In this document: piece by piece, positions 34,174 to 42,200 of the stretch
Position numbering within the stretch: position 1 is the stretch's first letter
How the letters are laid out: each line of letters opens with the position of its first letter
Assembly (NCBI GenBank): GCA_964346645.1
Contig: CAYFVU010000005.1
Coordinates: forward strand, 1-64,000
From: CAYFVU01 sp964346645
Lineage (GTDB): Bacteria > Spirochaetota > Spirochaetia > DSM-16054 > Sediminispirochaetaceae
Reading direction: 5' to 3'
DNA: 64,000 nucleotides
Notes under the pieces: model-generated
The model's input: only the letters and a program-made list of their open reading frames with translations
What the model was told of the DNA's origin: nothing
Databases searched by the model: none
Position numbers and translations under genes: made by a program

Positions 34174-35455
34174 TACGCAGTATCTCCGCAATATAGATTT
34201 CGCTCGTTCTCTTCGATGCCGCGTAGGCCGCCGCCGATGATGAGAGCACGGCAAAGAGAAAGATGGTCAGGAATTCCGGAAAGAGGACCCTCGTGGGAAC
34301 CTCCTGAATGTAGAAGTATGCGGGAGAGAAGATAGAGAATCTCCCCCCGTAGCTTCCCATCACCGGAGCGAGAAGGAACTCCGCGGCAACGATGAGGGCA
34401 TTCACCGCCTGTTCGGCAATAGAGAATATCCTGTTTATGTGCTCGGTGATGAGCAGGCCTCCGATGCTGCCTATGATCGCGCCGAGAAAGCCGATGACCA
34501 CCCCTTCCGAGATGAAGACGGTGCGGATCATCCTTCCCGAGGCTCCCATGGCGCGGAGGACAGCTATCTCCTCCCTCTTCTCCATTACCGAGCGTTCGAG
34601 GGAGTTTTTGATGTTCACCGCGACCACGATGAAGATGAGTCCTATCAGCAGCATCATCGCGAGTTTCTCTACACGGAGGGCACCGAAGAAGGCGCGGTTG
34701 TACTCGCGCCACGTCTCGAGCTTCGTCTCTCCCGAAAGCAGTGCATTTATCCTCTGCGCCACCCTCTCATCGTGGAAACGGTTCTTCAGCTTTACCCCGA
34801 CAACGCTCTCGGTTCCCTTAGAGGCGATTGCCTCTACGCCGCTCTTTCGTATGAAGCCGAAGCTCGAATCGAACTCGTAATAACCGCTGCGGAAAATCCC
34901 GCGGATCTGAAACTCTACGTTCGAAGGACGCAGACTCGCAAAGGAATTTCCCGTCATAGCCACGATGTGGACCAGGTCGCCGACACCGACGCCGAGACGC
35001 CGCGCCATCTCACTGCCGATGACGATGCCTCCGGAACCCCGCAGATCCAACTCGCCGTTGACGAGATTCAGTCTACGCACTAAGTCCGGATCGAGCTCCG
35101 CTACGTTCTCCGGGACTCCCCTGACGACGCAGGAACGGTAATCGCCGAAGCCGCCCTGTATGAGGCTCTGCGTCTCGCGGAAGGGGAGGACCGACTCCAC
35201 CTCCTGCAAGCTCCGTATCTCATCGAGCCGCTCCTCCTCGAGCTCCCCGTAGATCCTCAGGTGGAACGAGTGAATGGAGAGGATGTTCTCTATGAAGCTC
35301 AGCTGAAATCCGTTCATCACCCCTATGACGGTCACGAGGGCGGCCACTCCCACCGCGATTCCTCCTATCGACAGACGCGCGGGGGTGACCCTGCTCTCGC
35401 TTCTCTTCGTCTTCACGTACCTTTGGGCGACATAGAAGGGCCAGCGCAGATTCAT
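34166..35455 (-). CDS. LolC/LolE-family lipoprotein-releasing permease (first copy)
   Basis: A 429-aa inner-membrane protein with N-terminal RYVKTKRSESRVTPARLSIGGIAVGVAAL, typical of LolC/E, a periplasmic domain and three C-terminal membrane segments. The coupling region is MEKREEIAVLRAMGASGRMI. It is distinct from the copy after lolD, so the complex is probably heteromeric like LolCE. ATG 35455 overlaps the preceding stop as TGATG; a GTG lies one codon upstream. Confidence 0.88.
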   Translation of the reverse strand: MNLRWPFYVAQRYVKTKRSESRVTPARLSIGGIAVGVAALVTVIGVMNGFQLSFIENILSIHSFHLRIYGELEEERLDEIRSLQEVESVLPFRETQSLIQGGFGDYRSCVVRGVPENVAELDPDLVRRLNLVNGELDLRGSGGIVIGSEMARRLGVGVGDLVHIVAMTGNSFASLRPSNVEFQIRGIFRSGYYEFDSSFGFIRKSGVEAIASKGTESVVGVKLKNRFHDERVAQRINALLSGETKLETWREYNRAFFGALRVEKLAMMLLIGLIFIVVAVNIKNSLERSVMEKREEIAVLRAMGASGRMIRTVFISEGVVIGFLGAIIGSIGGLLITEHINRIFSIAEQAVNALIVAAEFLLAPVMGSYGGRFSIFSPAYFYIQEVPTRVLFPEFLTIFLFAVLSSSAAAYAASKRTSEIYIAEILRNE

Positions 35456-36564
35456 CACTCCGGCCTCTCCCGCCTCAGGAGCTCTCCACCGCGGTAGAAG
35501 TTGCGGTAGAGCGCCTCGCCTTCCCGGAAGACCGTCTCGACCCGCCTGTCCTCCGGAAGGTAGCGGATCTCTTTGCTCAGCTCTCCCTGCTCGAAGACCT
35601 CCACCAAGCTGAGCTCATCATCCTCGTCGTAGCGGTAGCGGAACAGCCTGTCGCTGTTTTGTGACCGAACGCGCTTCTCCTGAAGGAGCCCTCCGTCGTA
35701 GTCGAACGAGCTGTTCCTGTACCCATCTTCGTTTCTGACCACCCGTTCAACGATCCTGCCGGCCTCGTTGTAGACCTCGGTTATCCTCTCGCCGGTCATT
35801 ACGTTCCATATCTCTATCCTCTGCCTTCCCCCTTCGAAGCTGCTCCTTCTTCGCCGTGCCAATTCGCCGTTGCGAAAGCTCTCGAAGAGGTAGCTCCCCT
35901 CCTCGCCGTATCGGACGCTCTCTACGGTGCCGTCCCTCCTGTGCCACTCGGAGCGTATCCGCCCCCGATCTCCCTTCTCGTAGTTCGATATCCTGCCGTT
36001 ACGGCGCACCTGCCTCAACATACCGTCGCTGCCGGTCAGATAGTTGCGCTCCGTCTCTTTTCCGCCGACGGATTCGCGAGTCGAGAGAAGGCTGCCCTCG
36101 TCCCACTCATATTTTCGCTCGCTAACTTCTCCCTCCTCGCCGAGCTCCCACTCGTAGACGGGGCGCCCCTTTTCGAAGACCATCTCTCTGATCTTCTCGC
36201 CGTCTCTGAACTCCAGTTCGGTGACCGTCGAGCCGCTGCGCTGCCTGACCGTCCTCGTATGTCGCTCTCCGTCCTTCAGGAGGATCTCCTCGACCTCACC
36301 GGGCGAGGTTCTTCTGCGCTTCAGCACCCACTCCTCACCTTCGGCCCGCTCCTTATCTTCGGCCCGCTCTTCACTCTCGGCCCGTTCCTTATCATCGCTC
36401 TGCGGCGATAACGGCTCCAGCGCCATGCCGATCGCGTTCGACCGGAAGTAGCTCCAGTCCGATTCGTTCCGTCCGGACTGATTCTGTGCGAACACGGAAG
36501 TCCCGCAGATCATGAGCATCAGCAGCGGGAGCGTGAGGATACTCGACACTTTTTTACGGGCCAT
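35455..36564 (-). CDS. Exported MORN/YD-type repeat protein, unknown function
   Basis: About 369 aa with a signal peptide (ARKKVSSILTLPLLMLMIC, cleavage near VFAQ). The mature part is a long array of short beta-strand units rich in Arg, Glu, Tyr and Gly, such as RNGRISNYEKGDRGRIRSEW, resembling MORN-variant or YD repeats. An early segment has duplicated KERAE/EERAE units. Likely periplasmic or surface-associated. Start is uncertain among ATG 36564, ATG 36573 and GTG 36591; 36564 gives the most standard signal peptide. Confidence 0.7.
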   Translation of the reverse strand: MARKKVSSILTLPLLMLMICGTSVFAQNQSGRNESDWSYFRSNAIGMALEPLSPQSDDKERAESEERAEDKERAEGEEWVLKRRRTSPGEVEEILLKDGERHTRTVRQRSGSTVTELEFRDGEKIREMVFEKGRPVYEWELGEEGEVSERKYEWDEGSLLSTRESVGGKETERNYLTGSDGMLRQVRRNGRISNYEKGDRGRIRSEWHRRDGTVESVRYGEEGSYLFESFRNGELARRRRSSFEGGRQRIEIWNVMTGERITEVYNEAGRIVERVVRNEDGYRNSSFDYDGGLLQEKRVRSQNSDRLFRYRYDEDDELSLVEVFEQGELSKEIRYLPEDRRVETVFREGEALYRNFYRGGELLRRERPE

Positions 36565-36598
36565 GTAGTCCATCTCGCCGGTATAGAGCACTCCTCTC

Positions 36599-37474
36599 TC
36601 AAAGATCTCCCAGGAGGATATTCAGATACCGGTCTATATCGAAGGGCTCGAGATCGCCGTACTTCTCTCCGGTACCCATGAATACGAAGGGAATGCCGAG
36701 ACTCCTGCATATGGAGACGGCGATGCCCCCCTTCGAGGCGCTGTCGTACTTGGCCAGTATCATTCCGTCCAGTCCCACCGCCTCGTGGAACATCTCGGCC
36801 TGCCGCAGCGCGTTCTGCCCGGTTGTCGCATCTATTACCATCAGCTTCCTGTAGGTGCCGTCGGAGAGCCGGGAGGAGACGATCTTGTCTATCTTCTGCA
36901 GCTCCTTTACCAGATTGGCCTTCGTGTGCATTCTTCCCGCGGTATCGGCGATGATCAGCGGCTCCCCCTTCGCCCGCACGCTCTCGATGGCATCGTACAG
37001 CACTGCCCCCGGATCGGCTCCGGGTCTCTGAGAGATGACGCGGAAATCGAGTCTTCTGCCGTGCTCCTGCAGCTGATCTATCGCGGCGGCTCGGAAGGTG
37101 TCGGCGGCGGCGAAGACGCTCTCGATGCCCTGCTTCTCGCGAAAATGGTGGCCTATCTTGGCTATGGTAGTCGTCTTCCCCACCCCGTTCACCCCGAGGA
37201 TGAGAAGGACGTTGCTCTTCTTCGGGTCTACGGAGAGCTCCTCCGTCCGCAGGTACTCCTTCAGCACACGACGAATGACCTCGAGGAGATCCTTGCGCGA
37301 CTTGATCTTCTCCTTTTTCGAGAGCGTATCCACCTCGTCCACGATCTCCATGGTGCTTCTCGCCCCTATGTCTCCCTCGATGAGTGCCTCTTCGAGCTCC
37401 TCGAGAAACTCCTCGTCCACTCCTCCGGACCCGAACAGCTTCCCGAGCCGTGAGGCTATCCCCTTCTTCTTCAC
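36599..37474 (-). CDS. ftsY: Signal recognition particle receptor FtsY
   Basis: A 291-aa NG-domain GTPase that docks SRP-ribosome complexes at the membrane. G1 GVNGVGKTTTIAKIG (about residue 73), DTFRAAAIDQL (about 105), G3 DTAGRMHTKANL (about 157) and the C-terminal FMGTGEKYGDLEPFD are intact. The G4 region reads AKYDSASKGG where TKLDGTAKGG is usual. The acidic A domain is missing, as in many spirochaete and short FtsY proteins. GTG 37474 has GGAGG 7 nt upstream; the longer frame runs into the PEGA gene. Confidence 0.93.
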   Translation of the reverse strand: MKKKGIASRLGKLFGSGGVDEEFLEELEEALIEGDIGARSTMEIVDEVDTLSKKEKIKSRKDLLEVIRRVLKEYLRTEELSVDPKKSNVLLILGVNGVGKTTTIAKIGHHFREKQGIESVFAAADTFRAAAIDQLQEHGRRLDFRVISQRPGADPGAVLYDAIESVRAKGEPLIIADTAGRMHTKANLVKELQKIDKIVSSRLSDGTYRKLMVIDATTGQNALRQAEMFHEAVGLDGMILAKYDSASKGGIAVSICRSLGIPFVFMGTGEKYGDLEPFDIDRYLNILLGDL

Positions 37475-37488
37475 CGTGCAATCCTCCG

Positions 37489-39003
37489 CTATGGGCGGCC
37501 TTCGGCCGCCCGTATGTATTGATTCATCTGTACTACCGAATCGACGAGGAAGACCCCGTTCAGAAAGAGGCCTCCGAGGTAGGCAGTGTACCACAGGGTC
37601 GACAGCCCGTGCAATCTCGACCGCTCGTCCGAGTCGATCTGCGGGTCTCCGAGAGAATCGTTGTAGGCGTACGCGTACTCGGTGCTTATCCCGTAACTAA
37701 TGATGGTGATCGGCAGCGAGAGAAAAAAGCCCGCCATGCCGCGATAGAAGCGGCTGCGCGCAGACTCGATGATCTTCTCCTTGCCGATAGAGAGAGGGTG
37801 GAGGTTCAACTCCAAGACCTCGTCCTCCGGTGCTCCCTGCAGCACACGATGGTAGTCGTAGAAACCTTCTCTCTTCGCGAGGATGGTGATCGGGAGGACC
37901 ACCTCCTCCAGCCTCAGAGGCGTACGGCCGAGCGAAACGGCTCCCGAGAAGATCTCCGCTCCTTCCGGTTGCGTGTTTACGGAGAAGTCGGCCGTCTCTT
38001 CGGGACTCAGAGCGAAGGAGAGCTCACTGCGGGCGGCGTGCTCCAGCCGTATCGATCGACTTTCGCTGATGTAGCCCTCCGCCTCCGCCACTACCTCGTA
38101 GCTCCCCGGAGCAAGGTAACGAAGCACCCTGCTTCCCCCCGCATAGCGTTTCTCTCCGATCGTCACCTGCGCATGCTCGGGACCGACGTCGAGGTCGAGG
38201 TGGGCCCACTCCCTGCCCAAGAGAAGGTCGGTGAGCTCTCGAGAGACTTCCTCCGCACTACTCTCCACGCGGTCGGGAAACACGATTCCATTGTAGATCT
38301 CCCGCGAAGAGTCGAGGTCGCGAATGTACAGCTCGAGCGAGAGGTAGAGCGCCTCCTCGACCTGCTCGAGCCTGCCGTAGACGATCGCATCCGCCTCGCG
38401 CTCGTCTGCAAACTCCCGCAGGGGGAGGCTCGGGTAGGGGGAGAGGCTCCGCTTCGCATCTTCCAGAGCTGCAACGAAGGGGAGCTCTTCCTCCACGTCG
38501 ACCTCGGCCGAAGCGCTCTCCGCAGAGCTCAGATACTGCCGCAGCTCTTCGATATCTTTGCGCAGCTCCTCTATCACCTTCTCGGTTTCTGCCTGCTCCG
38601 CCTCTTTGCCGTCGAGGAAGAGCTCGTCCTTTCTCTCTATGAGCGAGGAGATCTTCCGCTCCTTCTCCTCTATGCGTTCACGCACGAGACGTCGAGCCCT
38701 CGCCTCGATTTCGTCCTCGGAAAGGACGTGTGCGGGAATATCATCGAGCCGGTCGAGGAGAAGGAGCGGCAGGCTGGTGAGGATATAGCGATACCGTTCC
38801 CCCAGATCCTCGGCCTCGAGCTGCGTAAATCGGCAGCTCCAGCTCTCCCGCCCGTCGGAGATGCGATACTCCTCCCCTCTTCCGCCTGCGAAGAGGGGCG
38901 AGTCGGCTCCGAGTAGGAGAATCACAGCGATGGGCGCGATGAGAGTGAGGCCGAAAAACCGCGGACCTATTATCCGGGAGCCGAATCTAATCGGTCGATG
39001 CAT
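37489..39003 (-). CDS. PEGA-domain exported protein
   Basis: A 504-aa protein: signal peptide (GLTLIAPIAVILLLGADSPLFAG), a coiled-coil region with IEEKERKISSLIERKDELF (about 110-155), a middle domain and a PEGA repeat with NTQPEGAEIFSGAVSLGRTP (about 358), preceded by a second PEGA-like unit around APGSYEVVAEAEGY. Two C-terminal hydrophobic segments (FFLSLPITIISYGIS; YTAYLGGLFLNGVFLV) suggest membrane anchoring. PEGA domains are common in cell-surface proteins; role unknown. ATG 39003 overlaps cheY by 17 nt. Confidence 0.78.
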   Translation of the reverse strand: MHRPIRFGSRIIGPRFFGLTLIAPIAVILLLGADSPLFAGGRGEEYRISDGRESWSCRFTQLEAEDLGERYRYILTSLPLLLLDRLDDIPAHVLSEDEIEARARRLVRERIEEKERKISSLIERKDELFLDGKEAEQAETEKVIEELRKDIEELRQYLSSAESASAEVDVEEELPFVAALEDAKRSLSPYPSLPLREFADEREADAIVYGRLEQVEEALYLSLELYIRDLDSSREIYNGIVFPDRVESSAEEVSRELTDLLLGREWAHLDLDVGPEHAQVTIGEKRYAGGSRVLRYLAPGSYEVVAEAEGYISESRSIRLEHAARSELSFALSPEETADFSVNTQPEGAEIFSGAVSLGRTPLRLEEVVLPITILAKREGFYDYHRVLQGAPEDEVLELNLHPLSIGKEKIIESARSRFYRGMAGFFLSLPITIISYGISTEYAYAYNDSLGDPQIDSDERSRLHGLSTLWYTAYLGGLFLNGVFLVDSVVQMNQYIRAAEGRP

Positions 39004-39370
39004 CGTCCATTCCGAGCACTTTCTCTATGGCCGAGACCACCCTTCTCGGATGGGCCGGCTTCACGATGAAATCTTTCGCCCCCACTTGTATCGCCCTCAG
39101 AATGTGGTACCGGCCGGAGAGGGACGAACACATAATGACCTTGGCATCGGGATCGTGATGCATGATGTGGCGCAGCGCATCTACTCCGTCCATGTTCGGC
39201 ATGGTGATGTCCATGAGCACCACGTCGGGAGACCTCTTGAGGTAGAGGGCCACCGCCTCTCTCCCGTCTCGCGCCTCGCCGGCGACCTCCATGCCGTGTC
39301 CCACCACGATCTCAGTGAGCGCCTGTCGCATCATCTCGATGTCGTCTACCACCAGCACCTTTGCGGACAT
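38987..39370 (-). CDS. CheY-like single-domain response regulator
   Basis: A 127-aa receiver domain. Acidic pocket DD at VLVVDDIEMMRQ (residues 9-10), phospho-acceptor Asp in VVLMDITMPNMDG (about 55), Ser/Thr switch in IMCSSLS and Lys in FIVKPAHP (about 107). No output domain. It could be a chemotaxis or stand-alone signalling CheY; no chemotaxis gene is nearby. GAGGAG lies 5 nt before ATG 39370, directly after prfB. Confidence 0.9.
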   Translation of the reverse strand: MSAKVLVVDDIEMMRQALTEIVVGHGMEVAGEARDGREAVALYLKRSPDVVLMDITMPNMDGVDALRHIMHHDPDAKVIMCSSLSGRYHILRAIQVGAKDFIVKPAHPRRVVSAIEKVLGMDDASTD

Positions 39371-39372
39371 CT

Positions 39373-40489
39373 CTACTCCTCGGACTCTTCGGTCTCCCCA
39401 GTCATTCTCCACTTCAGATACGCCTGGATAAAACCATCTATGTCGCCGTCCATGACCGCCTGCACGTTGCCTACCTGATACCCGGTACGGTGGTCCTTTA
39501 CCATGTTGTAGGGATGAAACACGTAGGAGCGGATCTGATGTCCCCAGGCAATGTCCTTCTTGTCCTGTGTGTGTTTCTCCTGCTCCTCCTCCTGCTGCTC
39601 CTTGTAGAGCTCGTAGAGCTTCGAGCGCAGGACCTTCATAGCGGTTTCCTTGTTCTTGTGCTGGCTCCGTTCGTTCTGGCACTGCACGACAATGCCCGTC
39701 TCCAAATGGGTGATCCTCACCGCCGAGTCGGTCTTGTTGACGTGCTGTCCGCCGGCGCCCTGCGCCCGGTAGGTATCGAGCCTGATGTCGTCGGGTTTTA
39801 CCTCCACGTCTATATCTTCGTCGATAACCGGCGAGATGTAGACCGATGCGAACGAGGTGTGTCGGCGCTTGCTGCTGTCGAAGGGCGAGATCCTGACGAG
39901 ACGGTGTATTCCCGTCTCTCCGTGGAGATAGCCGTACGCGTATTCACCGCTTACCTGCAATGTCACCGACTTTATCCCCCCCTCCGCCTCGAGGAGATCG
40001 ATCAATTCCATTTTATATCCGCCATTCTCGCACCACCGCGAGTACATGCGGTAGAGCATGCTCACCCAGTCGCATGCCTCGGTGCCGCCTGCGCCGGAGT
40101 GTATCGTGAGAAAGACGTCGTTCGCATCGTACTTGCCGCTGAACATCTCGACGACCTGCAGGCGATCGACCTGTTTTCGCAGAGAGGTGATGGATTCTCG
40201 TATCTCTTTCTCCATCGAGTCGTCGCCCTCTTCACGGGCCATCTCCCACAGCTCCTTCGTCTCTTCGAAGCGGTTTTTTACATCCTTCCAGGGATCGAGC
40301 CGGTTCCGTTTCCGGTTTATCTCCTGCATCACCTTCTCGGCCTGCTCCCGGTCGTTCCAGAACTCCGGATCGGCGGTACTCGCCTCGAGTTCCTTTATGT
40401 CTCGCTCCAGTATATCCGGGTCAAAGACGCCTCCATGTGTCTTGGATCTCTTCCTCTAATTCGATGATATCGTTTTCCATCTCCGTCAT
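39373..40489 (-). CDS. prfB: Peptide chain release factor 2, with programmed +1 frameshift
   Basis: RF2 recognises UGA and UAA stops. The zero frame from ATG 40489 runs 22 codons to TGA (40423-40421); a +1 shift gives the 371-aa protein, whose junction LDPDILERDIKELEA is the usual RF2 sequence. The stop-recognition tripeptide SPF (RISPFDSSKRRH) and the peptidyl-hydrolysis GGQ (AQGAGGQHVNKTDSAVR) are present. AGGAAG precedes the start at 5 nt. It lies 22 nt after the Cas2-like gene and 2 nt before cheY. Confidence 0.96.
40420..40433 (-). promoter_or_regulatory. RF2 autoregulatory +1 frameshift site
   Basis: Read on the minus strand, GGAGGCGTCTTTGAC: a Shine-Dalgarno-like GGAGG three nt before CTT TGA C, the standard site at which low RF2 lets the ribosome slip forward one base. 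Confidence 0.95.
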
Positions 40490-40511
40490 CTTTTCTTCCT
40501 CCTGCCGCGGA

Positions 40512-40784
40512 CTAGGGCCTTACCGTCACCCGTGTCCATCTCTTGTATTTGAGCGACGTCAGCACCAGATATCCCTCCAACGGATACTGGTAGAGCCGCA
40601 CGGTGTCGTAGTAATCGGTGTGTCTGTCGATGTCTCTCTTTAGGCGGGAGAGATACTTTTCCTTTATCTTCGTCGACTCCCACAGCGCCTTGTGAACCTC
40701 CGAAAAGCCGTAGAGCCCCAAGAGGTTTTCGAGCTCCTCGGTGCTGTCTTCGTTGGTCAGTTCGAAGGATACGGCGACAAACAT
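40512..40784 (-). CDS. Small Cas2-like-fold protein, stand-alone
   Basis: A 90-aa protein with the strand-helix-strand order of Cas2/VapD-like ferredoxin folds: MFVAVSFELTNEDSTEELEN, LLGLYGFSEVHKALWES, then DYYDTVRLYQYPLEGYLVL, close to the DSVRIYPL strand of Cas2. The catalytic-like Asp at the end of the first strand is absent (SFEL). There is no CRISPR array or cas gene. ATG 40784 is chosen over 40790 because the latter would lie before the predicted transcription start. First gene of the prfB operon. Assignment rests on pattern only. Confidence 0.6.
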   Translation of the reverse strand: MFVAVSFELTNEDSTEELENLLGLYGFSEVHKALWESTKIKEKYLSRLKRDIDRHTDYYDTVRLYQYPLEGYLVLTSLKYKRWTRVTVRP

Positions 40785-40790
40785 GGACAT

Positions 40791-40819
40791 AGTGTAGTCA
40801 GTTGTTTTTTTCGTGTCAA
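40791..40819 (-). promoter_or_regulatory. Consensus promoter giving a leaderless mRNA for the prfB operon
   Basis: TTGACA (40819-40814), 17 nt, TACACT (40796-40791). The ATG at 40784 is the seventh base after the -10 box, i.e. the expected +1. Confidence 0.85.
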
Positions 40820-40835
40820 ATACCCACGAGACCTA

Positions 40836-40865
40836 TTGATAGTGCTCCTACCTGCCGATTAATAT
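40836..40865 (+). promoter_or_regulatory. Divergent promoter, leaderless for the fibronectin-like gene
   Basis: TTGATA (40836-40841) and TAATAT (40860-40865) are 18 nt apart. The ATG at 40872 is 7 nt past the -10 box, with no Shine-Dalgarno. It is back to back with the promoter at 40791-40819. Confidence 0.7.
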
Positions 40866-40871
40866 ACCATT

Positions 40872-42128
40872 ATGGCTTCGAGAATCGTACATACGGCCGG
40901 CCGCCGGTTTTTCCTTCTCCTCTTGTCCGTTCTGCTCAGCAGCGGCACGCTCTTTGCAGCGGATGGGGTATTCGCCCCCTTTATCTCCAAGCTCGATGCC
41001 CGGGTGCAGGATAACGGGGTCATTCTGAGTTGGCGTGATTCGAGTGCATCCGTAGATCACTACAGCATCTACCGTTCACCGGCAAAGATCACCCGCGATA
41101 CCTTCACCACCGCGCAGAAGGTGGCGGAAGTCGATCCCGGTACGGAGTCCTACACCGACCATCCGCCCACGACCGATTCCTACTACTATGCGGTGCTCGC
41201 ATCGCAGGAGGACGGTTCGGTCTACGAGCTCTTCATCCCCTATCGCAACATCACGGTCTCTCCCGTCGAGGTTGCCACGACCTCCTCTCCGGAGGAGCGT
41301 GCAACGGAGATCACATCCATCAGTGCCGAGGTGCGGGAGGATGCGGTAATCGTCGAGTTCGACCGGAACAAGCCGGACCGCCCGGTAATAGTCTACCGCA
41401 GCACGAGCCCTCTCGACTCGCCGGAAGATCTCGTCGCTGCACAGGCCATCTCCACCGTAAGCTCGACGGAAAACAGACTCACGGACTACCCGCTTCCCGG
41501 CATATCCTACTACTACGCGGTATTCGATGCCCAACTCGCGAAAGCAGGCACGTATACGATCCGGAGCGGGAGCAATGCCACCGCCGATCCGGTAGAGGTC
41601 CCGCTCGACCAGTCGGCCATATCCACCTTCGGCGGAAGGATCAAGCGCAGCACCCCTCTGCCGTATCTCTACCTCTCCGAGTCCGTGCTCACGGGAAGGG
41701 ATCTCCCGAGCTCATCGTCACCGCTCTCTTCCTTCGTCGAACCGCATATGCTTTCTCCAGAGACCGTAAAGGTCTACGATGCACTCCTGAAAAAGGTGCC
41801 TGATGAGAGCCGTATCACTCCCTCTCCGGTCATACTTCCCGCCGACCGCAACCTCGAGGCCTCCGGGGCAGACTATCGTCTCGCAAATATGGTGCGGGAG
41901 GGGTTCGAAAACGAAGATTGGAGCGGTCTCTCAAAGGAGCTGGAAAATTTCCTCAGAATCGATCACAGGGAAAACACCGAGACGAGGGCCCGCTTCTACC
42001 TCGGACAAACCTACTTCTTCCGGCGGCAGTACCGCAAGGCCTTCCTCGAGTTCTCACTCGTACGGGAGGAGTACCGGGTCGAGACGGACCGTTGGATCTC
42101 GATCCTCTACGACCGTCTCTCGGGCTGA
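40872..42128 (+). CDS. Exported fibronectin-III-like protein with C-terminal helical repeats
   Basis: A 418-aa protein with a signal peptide (RRFFLLLLSVLLSSGTLFAA). Two beta-sandwich domains follow: GVILSWRDSSASVDHYSIYR with SYYYAVLA (about 45-120) and AVIVEFDRNKPDRPVIVYRS with YYYAVFDA (about 155-220), each with the fibronectin type III pattern. The C-terminal 100 residues look TPR-like (YFFRRQYRKAFLEFSLV). Probably periplasmic or envelope-associated. No family name recognised. Confidence 0.7.
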   Translation: MASRIVHTAGRRFFLLLLSVLLSSGTLFAADGVFAPFISKLDARVQDNGVILSWRDSSASVDHYSIYRSPAKITRDTFTTAQKVAEVDPGTESYTDHPPTTDSYYYAVLASQEDGSVYELFIPYRNITVSPVEVATTSSPEERATEITSISAEVREDAVIVEFDRNKPDRPVIVYRSTSPLDSPEDLVAAQAISTVSSTENRLTDYPLPGISYYYAVFDAQLAKAGTYTIRSGSNATADPVEVPLDQSAISTFGGRIKRSTPLPYLYLSESVLTGRDLPSSSSPLSSFVEPHMLSPETVKVYDALLKKVPDESRITPSPVILPADRNLEASGADYRLANMVREGFENEDWSGLSKELENFLRIDHRENTETRARFYLGQTYFFRRQYRKAFLEFSLVREEYRVETDRWISILYDRLSG

Positions 42129-42200
42129 GTTCCTCTCTCCCCCTCTTATGCCCTCAATGCCCTCTTTTGCTTCTCTTATGCTTGTGCTGTAGATACCGAT

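Noticed and set aside
40512..40784. Remnant of a CRISPR-Cas locus
   Set aside because: No repeats, cas1 or effector genes nearby; the gene sits in a housekeeping operon.
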